Source of the DNA: Nocardiopsis sp. FR4
Lineage (GTDB): Bacteria; Actinomycetota; Actinomycetes; Streptosporangiales; Streptosporangiaceae
Direction of reading: 5' to 3'
NCBI RefSeq assembly: GCF_009830945.1
Contig: NZ_VWVV01000035.1
Span: 1-64,000, forward strand
Length of the DNA: 64,000 nucleotides
A model generated the notes under the pieces. The model had not been told where the DNA came from. It did not search any database and was given only the letters and a program-made list of their open reading frames with translations. The position numbers and the translations under genes were made by a program. Below, one piece after another: positions 8,331-17,032 of the stretch. The stretch's first letter is position 1; each line of letters begins with the position of its first letter.

Positions 8331-8351
8331 CCCCCCGGGGCCCGGATACGG

Positions 8352-8382
8352 CGAGGGGCCCCGCACCCGGCGGGACCCCTCG
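8352..8382. terminator. Bidirectional hairpin between lacI-type gene and ccsB
   Basis: A CGAGGGG...CCCCTCG stem of about 13 bp with a single mismatch lies between two convergent genes and ends 14 bases from the ccsB stop. Confidence 0.7.
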
Positions 8383-8395
8383 TTCCGGCGGCGGT

Positions 8396-9391
8396 TCAGG
8401 CGTAGGAGTGCAGGCCGCTGAACATGTAGTTGACCGCGAAGAAGTTGAACAGGATGGTCGCGAAGCCCACCACGTTGATCCAGGTGGCCTTGGGCCCGCG
8501 CCAGCCGCCGGTGGCCCGGGCGTGCAGGTAGGCCGCGTAGATCACCCAGGAGATGAACGACCAGACCTCCTTGGGGTCCCAGCCCCAGAAGCGTCCCCAG
8601 GCCTCGTCGGCCCAGATGGAACCGGCGATGATGCCGAAGGTCCACAGCGGGAAGGCGAAGAGGATGAAGCGGTGGGAGATGCGGTCCAGCAGCTCGGGGC
8701 TGGGCAGGCGGCCCGCGACGCCGGTGACCCTCTCGCCCAGCGCGCGCCTGGCCTCGGCCCGGTGGGAGACCAGGTAGGTGACGCCCGCCGCGCCGGAGAC
8801 CATGAACGCGCCGCCCGCGAGGATGGCCGCGGTCACGTGGATGGGCACCCAGTAGGAGTGCAGTGCCGGGATCAGCGGGCCCGGGTCCACGTACAGCCAC
8901 CGGACGCCGATGCCGAGCAGGATCAGCACGGGGACCAGCACGAACGCGCCGAGGAAGCGGGCCTGGTAGCGCAGCGAGGCGTAGAGCAGGCCGCCCACCG
9001 CGACCAGGCACAGGGCCACGACGAACTCGAACATGTTGCCCCACGGCCACCGCCCGGCGGCCAGGCCCCGGGTGACGATTTGGGCCACGCCCATGGCGAA
9101 CCCGAGTCCGGTCACGCCCAGGGCGATCGTGCCCAGGACGCTCTGGGAGGCCCGTGCCTCGCCCTCGGCGGTGCGGACGTTGACCTCGATCGCGTCGTCG
9201 GCGCCGTCCTCGGCCGCGCCGGCGCCGACCGGCATGAGCCTGCCGGCCTTCAGCTTGGTGCGCCGTCCGTAGGCGGCCTCGATGGCGAAGAGGAACAGGG
9301 CGGCCGCGTACGTGACGATCATCGCGATGATCAGTGAGTCACTGGCCGACGCCATCGTCTCGTCCACCGTTCCGGCGAGTGTGTACGTCAC
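8396..9391 (-). CDS. ccsB: Cytochrome c biogenesis protein CcsB/ResC
   Basis: A 331-residue membrane protein with eight or so hydrophobic segments. The heme-handling signature WGRFWGWDPKEVWSFISW lies near residue 265, and a conserved histidine follows the LHSYW segment. It is the CcsA-type half of the System II cytochrome c synthase, which with ResB carries heme across the membrane and attaches it to CXXCH apocytochromes. The GTG start follows GAGGGAG. It is the last gene of the resA-ccdA-resB-ccsB operon, 3 bases after the resB stop. A hydrophilic insert at about 50-75 sits between the first two helices. Confidence 0.93.
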   Translation of the reverse strand: MTYTLAGTVDETMASASDSLIIAMIVTYAAALFLFAIEAAYGRRTKLKAGRLMPVGAGAAEDGADDAIEVNVRTAEGEARASQSVLGTIALGVTGLGFAMGVAQIVTRGLAAGRWPWGNMFEFVVALCLVAVGGLLYASLRYQARFLGAFVLVPVLILLGIGVRWLYVDPGPLIPALHSYWVPIHVTAAILAGGAFMVSGAAGVTYLVSHRAEARRALGERVTGVAGRLPSPELLDRISHRFILFAFPLWTFGIIAGSIWADEAWGRFWGWDPKEVWSFISWVIYAAYLHARATGGWRGPKATWINVVGFATILFNFFAVNYMFSGLHSYA

Positions 9392-9394
9392 CGG

Positions 9395-11041
9395 TCACTC
9401 CCTCGTTGTCGTCGACTCTGGCGGGTCGGTTGGTGAATGGGGTCCGGACCCCTCGTCGGGCCCGGGGGAAGGCGGGGTGCCGCCGGGCCCGCTGCGGAGC
9501 CGTCGGGCGAGGTCCGTGGTCAGTTCGTGGAACTCGGCGTTGTTCCCGGCCACCTCGGTCTTGCCGAGTCCGGCCAGCTCCACCCTGGTGCGGCCGTCCC
9601 CGGTCCGCTCCGCGCGCACCCACACGCGGCGCGGGCGGACGAACAGGGTGATGACGAGGCCGAGCACGGCCAGAGAGGCCGCGGTCAGCGCGGGCAGCCG
9701 GGCGCCGTCCCGGTTGGTCTGGAGGCTGACGTACTCCCGGTAGCCCGAGAAGGTGATCGACCCGGCACCGTCGGGGAGCTCCCAGGTGTCGCCGATCTCC
9801 ATGACGGGCGAACTCCCGAGCGGCTCCATGCCGGTGGTGCGCAGCTGGTAGACCGACTGCGGGTCGACCAGCCCCAGATCGCCCTGGTAGCCCTCCAGGG
9901 TAACGCGGGGATCGCGCGCGTCGGGGAAGTCCGAGACCAGCTCGCCGCCCTCGGTCTCCACGGCGCTGGGCAGGAACACGCCCACGAAGCCCAGCTCCTC
10001 GCCGCCGGTGTCGGGCACCTTGACGACGCCGTCGGAGGTGAAGGAGCGGGTGTCGCGGTGGATGAAGGGGACGGCCTGGTCGAAGACCACCTCCCCCTCG
10101 GCGTTGCGGACCTCGAACTCGGGCGCGTAGCCGTGGCCGAGCAGGTAGACCTGCACGCCGTTCACGCTCAGCGGGTGGTTGACCTCCAGCCGGTGCCGGC
10201 CCTCCTCCGCCTCCGGGGACTCCCGGTAGGTCACGTCCGCGACGTAGGACTCGGCCTGGCCGCTGAGGTTGCCTTCCTCGATGAAGGTGGCCTCGAAGTC
10301 GTCCAGGTGGAGGGTGAAGGGCTCCAGGTCGTCGGTGTCGGTCCAGTGCCCGGGGTAGATGGCGTCGTAGGAGGGCAGGGTGTTGGCGAAGCCGTCACCC
10401 TCCACCAGCAGCAGGTTGCCGCGGTAGCCGAAGAAGGCCCCGGCGGCCAGGGCCAGCAGCAGGCCCAGCAGCGCCAGGTGGAACAGTACGTTGCCCGCCT
10501 CGCGCAGGTAGCCGGTCTCGGCCGAGACCGAGTCGCCGTAGCGCTCGGTGCGGTAGCCCTTCAGGACCGCGCGGGCCTGGTCCAGGACGGTCTCCGGCGC
10601 GGCGTCCGTGGTGAACCGGGCCGCGTAGGGCATGCGGCCCAGGTGGCGGGGGGTCCGCACGGGGCGGGCCCGGATCGCGCGGGCGTGCGCGACCGCGCGC
10701 GGGATGACGCAGCCCGCCAGGGAGACGAACAGCAGCAGGTAGATCGCCGCGTACCAGGGCGAGGAGAAGACGTCGAAGAGATAGAGCCGGTCCAGCCAGG
10801 GCGCGAGGTCGGGGTGGTCCTGGAAGTAGGAGTTCACCTGGTCGACGCTGACGACGTTCTGCGGCAGGATCGAGCCGGGGATGGCGCCGACCGCCAGCAG
10901 GAACAGCAGGATCAGCGCGGTGCGCATGGAGGTGAGGATCCGCCAGGCCCAGCGCAGCCAGCCGGCCGGGCCCAGCCCCCTGGGCCCGCTCCCGGACGCG
11001 TTGTCCGTCCCGGCCTCGGTGTCGTTCGTGGTCGTGCTCAT
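9395..11041 (-). CDS. resB: Cytochrome c biogenesis protein ResB
   Basis: A 548-residue protein of the ResB/Ccs1 family. Membrane segments occur at about 30-55, 85-115 and 175-200, followed by a large extracytoplasmic domain (about 205-460) and a final helix (about 475-495) before a charged tail. The pattern ILLFLLAVGAIPGSILPQ at the first helix is typical. ResB binds apocytochrome and forms the synthase complex with CcsB. The ATG at 11041 overlaps the ccdA stop (ATGA), so an upstream in-frame ATG inside ccdA was rejected. Confidence 0.93.
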   Translation of the reverse strand: MSTTTNDTEAGTDNASGSGPRGLGPAGWLRWAWRILTSMRTALILLFLLAVGAIPGSILPQNVVSVDQVNSYFQDHPDLAPWLDRLYLFDVFSSPWYAAIYLLLFVSLAGCVIPRAVAHARAIRARPVRTPRHLGRMPYAARFTTDAAPETVLDQARAVLKGYRTERYGDSVSAETGYLREAGNVLFHLALLGLLLALAAGAFFGYRGNLLLVEGDGFANTLPSYDAIYPGHWTDTDDLEPFTLHLDDFEATFIEEGNLSGQAESYVADVTYRESPEAEEGRHRLEVNHPLSVNGVQVYLLGHGYAPEFEVRNAEGEVVFDQAVPFIHRDTRSFTSDGVVKVPDTGGEELGFVGVFLPSAVETEGGELVSDFPDARDPRVTLEGYQGDLGLVDPQSVYQLRTTGMEPLGSSPVMEIGDTWELPDGAGSITFSGYREYVSLQTNRDGARLPALTAASLAVLGLVITLFVRPRRVWVRAERTGDGRTRVELAGLGKTEVAGNNAEFHELTTDLARRLRSGPGGTPPSPGPDEGSGPHSPTDPPESTTTRE

Positions 11042-11871
11042 CAGATCACCGTCTGGAAGTCGGCGGCCCAGCCCTGCATGGCGATGGTCAGGTGCGTCCA
11101 CAGCCCGGTCACCATCGCCAGGCCGACCAGGACGAGCATGGCCCCGCCGATCACGGTGACCAGGCGGGTGCGGCGCTTGAGCCAGCCGAAGGCGGTCAGC
11201 GCGCGCCGGTACAGCAGCGAGGCCAGCACGAACGGCAGTCCGAGCCCGACGCAGTAGGCCAGGGACAGCAGCATGCCGCGCCCGGCCCCGCCCTCGACGA
11301 AGGCCAGGGTCTGCACGGCGGCCAGGGTCGGGCCGATGCAGGGGGTCCAGCCCAGGCCGAACAGGACGCCGAGCAGGGGCGCGCCCGCCAGCCCGGCCCG
11401 GGGCAGGCGGTGGAAGCGGAACTCGCGGCCGAAGCCCGGCAGCAGGCCCATGAAGGCCAGCCCGAGGACGACGGTGAGGACGCCGAGGACCCGGGTGATG
11501 GGGTCGGTGTAGTCCATGAGGACCTCACCGAGCCAGCCGACGAAGCCGCCGACGGCCACGAAGACGAGGGTGAACCCGGCGATGAACAGGACGCTGCCGG
11601 TGACCATGGTCCAGCGGCGCGCGGCCAGGGCGGCGTCGGCCTCGGCGGCCGTCGCCGTGGCGGTCGCCGTGGCGGTGCCGCCCGACCCGCCCCCGGCGGC
11701 GCCCGCGCTCTCGCGCGTCTGGGTGCCGCTCATGCCGGTCACGTAGGACAGGTAGCCGGGCACGAGCGGGAGCACGCAGGGGGACAGGAAGGACACCAGC
11801 CCGGCGGCCAGGGCGAGCGGGACCGCGGCGAGCAGGGAGCCGGACAGGACGGTGGTACCGATCGGGTCCAT
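11041..11871 (-). CDS. ccdA: Thiol-disulfide membrane transporter CcdA
   Basis: A 276-residue membrane protein with six expected helices. The two redox cysteines lie in LSPCVLPLVPGYLSYVTG (about residue 30) and LGWTPCIGPTLAAV (about residue 170), as in the DsbD/CcdA family. It moves electrons from cytoplasmic thioredoxin to ResA so that the heme-binding cysteines are kept reduced. A Gly/Ala/Thr-rich loop with an ATATAT run (about 60-75) is an insertion relative to compact homologues. The start overlaps the resA stop and its own stop overlaps resB, so the operon is tightly coupled. Confidence 0.94.
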   Translation of the reverse strand: MDPIGTTVLSGSLLAAVPLALAAGLVSFLSPCVLPLVPGYLSYVTGMSGTQTRESAGAAGGGSGGTATATATATAAEADAALAARRWTMVTGSVLFIAGFTLVFVAVGGFVGWLGEVLMDYTDPITRVLGVLTVVLGLAFMGLLPGFGREFRFHRLPRAGLAGAPLLGVLFGLGWTPCIGPTLAAVQTLAFVEGGAGRGMLLSLAYCVGLGLPFVLASLLYRRALTAFGWLKRRTRLVTVIGGAMLVLVGLAMVTGLWTHLTIAMQGWAADFQTVI

Positions 11872-12638
11872 CAGCCGCCGTCCCCGGAGCCCGCCTCGGG
11901 CTCCTCGTCCGCGCCGTCCCCGGAGGTCTCCGCGCCGGCCTCCTGACCGGGTTCCTCCGGCCGCTCGCTCTCCCCGGCCCGCCCGGTCTCCTGCTCCGCG
12001 ACGCGCGGGCGCTCCTCCGGGTCGCCGAGGCCGAACTCGACCACGAGCGGGTCGAGCAGGCCGGTCAGCTGGTTGTAGGTGGTCGGGCCGATGACGCGCG
12101 CGGCGATGCGGCCCTCGGGGTCGATGACGAGCGTGCTGGGGATGGACCGGGGCGGAACGGTGTCGCGGAAGGCCTGCGGCACCTCGCCGGGCTGGTCGTA
12201 CAGGCTCGGGTAGGCGACGCCCTTGTTGTCCGCGTAGGCCCGGGCGGCGGTCTCGTCGTCCTTGATGTTCACGCCGAGGAAGTCCACGCCCAGGTCGGCG
12301 TACTCGGTGTGGACCTCGTCGAGCACGGGCTGCTCGGCCCGGCAGGGGCCGCACCAGCTCGCCCACACGTTGAGGACGAGGATCCCGCCCTCGTAGTCGC
12401 GGAGGGAGACCTCGTCGCCGCCCAGGGTGGTCCCGGTGACGTCGGGGGCCCCGACCCGCTCGTCGGCGGCGAAGGAGGTGGCGCTGCCGTCCCCCGAGAC
12501 GAAGCGGCTGTCCTCGTCGCCGCTCTGGATCTCGGTACCCCCGGCGCAGCCGGTGAGGGCGAGGGCGGCGGCGAGGGCGGTCGCCGCCAGGCGCGGCACG
12601 GCGCGGCTCCGGTGCCTACCGGCGCTGGTGCTGGGCAT
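11871..12638 (-). CDS. resA: Thioredoxin-like lipoprotein ResA/TlpA
   Basis: A 255-residue membrane-tethered thioredoxin-fold protein. The lipobox LTGC is at about residues 28-31. The active site WCGPC occurs in LNVWASWCGPCRAEQP near residue 95, and the cis-proline segment RSIPSTLVIDPEG is present. It reduces the CXXCH cysteines of apocytochrome c before heme attachment. A disordered Glu/Gly-rich tail of about 50 residues after the fold is longer than usual. It is the first gene of the System II operon. Promoter signals lie in the 255-base gap upstream, but no hexamers are clear. Confidence 0.93.
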   Translation of the reverse strand: MPSTSAGRHRSRAVPRLAATALAAALALTGCAGGTEIQSGDEDSRFVSGDGSATSFAADERVGAPDVTGTTLGGDEVSLRDYEGGILVLNVWASWCGPCRAEQPVLDEVHTEYADLGVDFLGVNIKDDETAARAYADNKGVAYPSLYDQPGEVPQAFRDTVPPRSIPSTLVIDPEGRIAARVIGPTTYNQLTGLLDPLVVEFGLGDPEERPRVAEQETGRAGESERPEEPGQEAGAETSGDGADEEPEAGSGDGG

Positions 12639-12893
12639 CGAGGTGACCTCGCGAACGGGGTGTGAACAGGGCGACTACAACAACGACAAAGTGTAGTAGA
12701 TGCCCTGGACACGACTCCGCCGCCCCGGCACAACGCGGAGGGGACCTCCGGGAACCGCGGAGGGGGACGCGGACCCGTGGAGGGGGTGCGCGGGAGGGAG
12801 AGGGAGGAGCGGGGGCGATGGCCGCAGGACACCGCCCCCGTGGTGGTCGGCTGACCGGTGGCTGGGGGCAGCCCCGGTCGGCCCGGCCCTGGA

Positions 12894-13097
12894 TCAACCA
12901 GCCTCGACGAAGGCCTCGCGGAGGTAGTCGTGCACGGCCCGCTCGGGAACCCGGTAGGAACGCCCCACGCGGATCGCGGGGAGAACTCCCGAGTGCACCA
13001 TTCGGTAAACGGTCATCTTGGACACACGCATGATCGTGGCGACCTCCGCCACGGTCAAGAACCTGACCTCTTCGAGAGGAGGCTTGCTCCCGTTCAT
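12894..13097 (-). CDS. Excisionase-family (BldC-like) HTH protein
   Basis: A 67-residue single-domain DNA-binding protein. FLTVAEVATIMRVSKMTVYRM, then AIRVGRSYRVPERAVHDYL, give the MerR/excisionase winged-helix fold. It is a conserved actinobacterial core gene rather than a phage excisionase: near-identical proteins occur beside the same phosphatase gene in Streptomyces. There is no integrase or att-like site nearby. Its function is unknown. The ATG at 13097 gives the family length. I searched both flanks for the Lys-rich bS22 (AURKAIP1/COX24-type) mini-gene sometimes found here and did not find it. Confidence 0.88.
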   Translation of the reverse strand: MNGSKPPLEEVRFLTVAEVATIMRVSKMTVYRMVHSGVLPAIRVGRSYRVPERAVHDYLREAFVEAG

Positions 13098-13343
13098 CTT
13101 CCGACGCCCTCATTCCCGGACGTGAGCATTGTCTATCCTTCAGCCCGGCGCGGTGTACGGCGGCGACCCCGATGTACCCGACCACACGCCACGCCAGCGT
13201 GTCATGCTGTCACTACTGACACGTCCGTTTTCAGGGTAGAGCCGAGTTCCCTCCGGCGAAAGGCCGTTTCTGCTGTCTTTGGCGATATGCGTTGATGACG
13301 GGTCAGATGAGGTTTAGCCGTGGGTATAAATGGTCGCCCCCGG

Positions 13344-14141
13344 TCACAACAGACCGGCGCGGGCGAGGACGTAATCGCGCAGCGGCGCGTAGTCCTCGGG
13401 TAGGTATCCGTCGTCCAGAGGTACGGTGACCAGGAGTTTCCCCTCCGCCTCGGCGAGGAAGAGGGCCGGGTCGTTGCAGTCGGCGAAGCCGATCGTGGGC
13501 ACTCCCGCCTCCCCCGCCGCACCCGCGAACCCGTGGTCGGCGATGACCAACTGCGGCCACGGCGCCTGCCGCTCCGCGAGGTCCGCCAGGATGGCACGCA
13601 TGGCGAAGGGGTGATGGCTGTGGCGTGCGAGGCGGGTATCCGTCACGAGGGCCACCTCATCCTCCCAGACCACGATCCGGCGGTTGGGCGGCCGTTCCGT
13701 GGTCACTTCGTAGGAGTAGCCGGCCCCTGCGGTAACAACCGGGCACCCCTGAGCGACGAGGGAGTCCTTCCACGCGCGGTAGGTCTCCCGGAGGTTGCGG
13801 GGGTGTCCGGTGGCGAACATGACGCGCTCGCGGCGCTCGGCGGCCAGGGCGAGGCGGTCGGCGACCGCCTCCAGGGCGTCGATGGTCAGGTCGGGGTCGA
13901 TGGTGTCGATCCCCCAGACGTACTCCTCGTCGGCCACCACCCCGCAGCGCTTGCTCATCAGGGACAGGACCTCCTCGTAGGTCCAGTCGTGGGAGAAGGT
14001 GAGGCCGAACTGGTGGTAGGGGTCCTTCTGGACGAGCCGCCGGTAGTGCCGAAGGTTGTTCTGGCGTGGGGTGTCGACGTGTCCGGCGATCCCCGTGCGC
14101 ACCAGATAGGTGATCAGTTCAGCGCGTGTCGGCGGCGTCAC
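13344..14141 (-). CDS. Conserved actinobacterial phosphatase-family protein
   Basis: A 265-residue soluble protein. Recognisable parts include LRHYRRLVQKDP, a central FATGHPRNL, VITDHGF-like VIADHGFAGAAG and LVTVPLDDGYLPEDY. This is the family annotated simply as phosphatase next to the excisionase-like gene in Streptomyces. The conserved His and Asp residues are compatible with metal-dependent hydrolysis, but I know of no characterised member. The GTG at 14141 is preferred over an upstream ATG because GGAAGGGG stands 8 bases before it. The substrate is unknown. Confidence 0.7.
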   Translation of the reverse strand: MTPPTRAELITYLVRTGIAGHVDTPRQNNLRHYRRLVQKDPYHQFGLTFSHDWTYEEVLSLMSKRCGVVADEEYVWGIDTIDPDLTIDALEAVADRLALAAERRERVMFATGHPRNLRETYRAWKDSLVAQGCPVVTAGAGYSYEVTTERPPNRRIVVWEDEVALVTDTRLARHSHHPFAMRAILADLAERQAPWPQLVIADHGFAGAAGEAGVPTIGFADCNDPALFLAEAEGKLLVTVPLDDGYLPEDYAPLRDYVLARAGLL

Positions 14142-14320
14142 CTGGCGTTCCCCTTCCTCGTCTGCGCAGCGAGCGTGCGCCACGCCCTGCGGCCACCACG
14201 ACGCCTGCTCCTGTTCGCCCGGTATTCAACCTCTGTCCTACCCGCTTCGGGCGTGCCACGCGCGGGGGTCGCGGAATTCGCCCGGTCGACACCGGGGTGT
14301 TATCTCCGGCGGAGGAGCGG

Positions 14321-15511
14321 TTACAGACTCGGGTCGATGCCGTGGCTGGGGAAGACGGCGGTGCGGGTGGCGTGGATCGCGCGGTCCACCGGGTCGCCGG
14401 GGTCGTAGCCGTCCTCGAAGGGCTCGAAGGCCACCTCGCGGCCGTCGGTCATGTACAGCGGTGCCAGCTCCCCGGTGCGCTGGCGCACGAAGTCGCGCCA
14501 GCCCTGCGGGGTCTCGGTCTCCGGGTCGATCGGGCGGCCCGCGGCCTCGCCCAGCAGGTGGGTCCAGGCCCGGGGGACCACCTGCACGAGGCCGTATCCG
14601 CCGCCGCCGAACAGAAGCCACCGGCCGCCCGCCGTCTTCTGCGCGAGGCGGTGCAGTTCGGTGTAGGCGCGGCGCTGGCCGTCCAGGCTCAGGGTGAGGT
14701 TGGCCAGCGGGTCCAGGGCGTGGGTGTCGCAGCCCTGCTGGGTCACCAGGATCTCGGGCTGGAACTCGTGCAGCAGCGGCGGCACGACGGCGTCGAAGGC
14801 GCGGTGCCAGCCGCTGTCGCCGGTCCCGGCGGGGAGGGCGACGTTGACCGCGTACCCCTCGGCGTCCGGACCGCCGGTCTCGCTGGCCTGGCCGGTGCCG
14901 GGGAAGAGGGTCGCCGGCGACTCGTGGAGGCTGATGGTGAGCACCCGCGGATCGTTGTAGAAGGCGCTCTGGACGCCGTCCCCGTGGTGGACGTCCACGT
15001 CCACGTAGGCGATGCGCTTGGCGCCCTGCTCCAGCAGCCACGCGATGGCCAGGGCGGGGTCGTTGTAGACGCAGAAGCCCCACGCGTTGCTGCGCATGGC
15101 GTGGTGCAGGCCGCCCGCGACGTTGGCGGCGTGCGCGGTCTCCCCCGACCACACGGCCCGGGCGGCGGCCACGGAGGCCCCCGAGATGAGCGCGGCGGCG
15201 TCGTGCATGTCCTTGAAGACGGGGTTGTCCGAGGTGCCCAGCATGTGGGCGTCGTCGGGCTCCAGGGTCCGGCCCGCGCGCTTGACCGCCTCGATGTAGG
15301 CGCGGTCGTGCACCAGGCCGAGGAGTTCGTCCGAGGCCGGTTCGACGTCCAGCAGGCCGACCCCGGGCGCGTCCAGGACGCCGAGCTCGCGGCTGAGCGC
15401 CATGGTCAGCTCGACGCGGACCGGTGCCAGCGGGTGCTGGGGGCCGAAGTCGTAGGCGGTGAGTCCGTCGTCCCATGCCACCCGAAGCGAGCAGGACGTG
15501 CGCCCTCCCAT
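14321..15511 (-). CDS. acuC: AcuC-type histone deacetylase-family protein
   Basis: A 396-residue zinc deacetylase. GGLHHAM holds the active-site histidine pair, YVDVDVHHGDGVQ supplies the Asp-X-His zinc ligands, and the third ligand and glycine loop lie in TQQGCDTHALDPL and LLFGGGGYG. In Bacillus and actinomycetes AcuC removes acetyl groups from lysines of acetyl-CoA synthetase and other metabolic enzymes, adjusting acetate use. The length matches the family. The ATG at 15511 follows a GGGGG run. No acetoin dehydrogenase genes are nearby, so it is a free-standing regulator of protein acetylation. Confidence 0.9.
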   Translation of the reverse strand: MGGRTSCSLRVAWDDGLTAYDFGPQHPLAPVRVELTMALSRELGVLDAPGVGLLDVEPASDELLGLVHDRAYIEAVKRAGRTLEPDDAHMLGTSDNPVFKDMHDAAALISGASVAAARAVWSGETAHAANVAGGLHHAMRSNAWGFCVYNDPALAIAWLLEQGAKRIAYVDVDVHHGDGVQSAFYNDPRVLTISLHESPATLFPGTGQASETGGPDAEGYAVNVALPAGTGDSGWHRAFDAVVPPLLHEFQPEILVTQQGCDTHALDPLANLTLSLDGQRRAYTELHRLAQKTAGGRWLLFGGGGYGLVQVVPRAWTHLLGEAAGRPIDPETETPQGWRDFVRQRTGELAPLYMTDGREVAFEPFEDGYDPGDPVDRAIHATRTAVFPSHGIDPSL

Positions 15512-15629
15512 GGTGACCCCCGTTCCACGTGTACGTGCTCCGAAGCACACAGTACGCACAAACGGGTACCGGACCGAAACCCGGGGGTGCGGGTGCGACC
15601 GTCCCGGGGCCGGAACCGGGACGGGCGGG

Positions 15630-16754
15630 CTACTCCCTGTAGTAGACGAAGCAGGCCTCGTGCAGACCGCCGACGGCGATGTCGGCGGTGCCGTGCCACG
15701 GGTGGCCGGTGTCACCGTCCCAGGTGAGCAGCAGCCGGTACTCCCCCGGTTCCAGTTCCGCGCGCAGGACGGGTCCGGAGCAGGGGACGTCCTGCTCCCA
15801 CGTGTCATAGGTCCCGCACCCCTCGCACGCGGGAGCGGTGATCTCGCCGTGGACGGCGTCCGGACCCACGTAGAACAGGCGCATCGGGTACGGAACACCG
15901 TTGCTGATCTCCAGGACGCTCCCGCCGGCGCCGGAGCTCCGGGTGGGGGGCATCGTCAGTTCCTCCTCCCCGAAGCTGGCTATGGCGTCCATCCTCTGCC
16001 CGAGGCGCTCGGCGCCGACGCGGGCGGCCATCCTCCCGACCTCGTCGGTCTCGTGGTCGGGGTACTCCGACTCCAGGAGGTCGATGACGTCCTCGGCGGT
16101 ACCGAGATCCCCCTCGTCGAGGCTCTCCCGGGCGCAGCGGAACGCGGCGTCCGGGTGCTCGGCGGCGATGCGCTCGGCGACCTCGGGAACGGCCTCCCAG
16201 TCCGCGTGGGCGAACACCTCGATCTGGTCGAAGCCCGCGCACCAGCGCTCGTCGGCGTACCCGCCGGTGCCCGCCTCGTACAGCGCGGCGAGCTCACCGT
16301 CCGTGCCCTCCCAGCGGGAGGCGGGATGGGCGGAGTAGGCGCCGTAGGAGTCCAGGGCCTGACCGTACTCCCCGGCCACGGCACCGGCCCGCGCGCTCTC
16401 GAGGAGCGCGCAGGCCTCGGCCCCGGAGAGGGCCCGCTCCGTCAGCGACGAGGAGAGGGAGAGCCGGGAGAGGCTCCGCGCGCTCTCATAGGCGGCCGCG
16501 GCCCCATCCGGAGCGCACTCACCGCGCGCGTGGGCGGCGTCGGCCGTGCGCAGCCGCCACTCACCCGCCTGCCACACGCCGGTGACCGAGACGACCAGGG
16601 CGACCACCAGCACGGCGGCCAGGGCGAAGGGCACCCGTCCCCTGCGCGGCCGCGGCTGCGAGCCGCCGGACCGGGGCGTTCCGTCCGGAGGCGTGTCCGG
16701 GGACGGAGCGGTCCCCGGCTGGACGGGGCCGGACGCGGAAGGGGGAGGAGTCAT
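15630..16754 (-). CDS. Membrane-anchored paralogue with CxxC beta-domain (short copy)
   Basis: A 374-residue protein of unknown function. It has a Pro-rich cytoplasmic tail (1-40), one transmembrane helix (about 42-62), a helical Cys-containing region (75-260) in which short repeats resemble TPR helices, and a C-terminal beta-type domain with ACEGCGTY and a final CFVYYRE. It is a paralogue of the next gene (17033-18961), sharing the order of all extracellular parts, but lacks that gene's long Gly/Pro/Met head and two of its helices and is shorter in the middle. The region around the transmembrane helix is almost identical at DNA level between the two copies, which points to recent duplication or gene conversion. 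Confidence 0.65.
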   Translation of the reverse strand: MTPPPSASGPVQPGTAPSPDTPPDGTPRSGGSQPRPRRGRVPFALAAVLVVALVVSVTGVWQAGEWRLRTADAAHARGECAPDGAAAAYESARSLSRLSLSSSLTERALSGAEACALLESARAGAVAGEYGQALDSYGAYSAHPASRWEGTDGELAALYEAGTGGYADERWCAGFDQIEVFAHADWEAVPEVAERIAAEHPDAAFRCARESLDEGDLGTAEDVIDLLESEYPDHETDEVGRMAARVGAERLGQRMDAIASFGEEELTMPPTRSSGAGGSVLEISNGVPYPMRLFYVGPDAVHGEITAPACEGCGTYDTWEQDVPCSGPVLRAELEPGEYRLLLTWDGDTGHPWHGTADIAVGGLHEACFVYYRE

Positions 16755-17032
16755 GGGGGGACCTGAGCGGGGAGAGGCGGGGGGAGGTCGGGCGCGCGAT
16801 GGCCGGAGGGGCCGTACGCGCGCCGCGCCACACCTTATCCGGCCGAGGCCCGGGGCAGGCGCGGGACGCCGGACCGGGGAACGGTCGTGGGCGTCGGGGC
16901 GGGTCCGGTGCCGGACGCGCCCCGGACCCGTGCGGGCGTCCGACGTGAACGTGCGGGGACCGGCGGCTCAACGCGGACGGCCCCGGGACCGGAGCGCGGG
17001 GTCCCTTCGCGCTCCGGCCCCGGGCCGCGGGG

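Noticed and set aside
6950..9337. Nearly 800-codon plus-strand frame across LacI and ccsB
   Set aside because: Composition is Arg/Gly/Pro-rich shadow coding; the real genes (7356-8330 and 8396-9391) explain it.
12894..13097. Excisionase gene as a sign of a prophage or integrated element
   Set aside because: No integrase, att repeats or composition shift; homologues are core genes in actinobacteria.
12639..13343. bS22-like (AURKAIP1/COX24) mini-gene near the excisionase-like gene
   Set aside because: No Lys/Arg-rich 32-codon frame was found on either strand.
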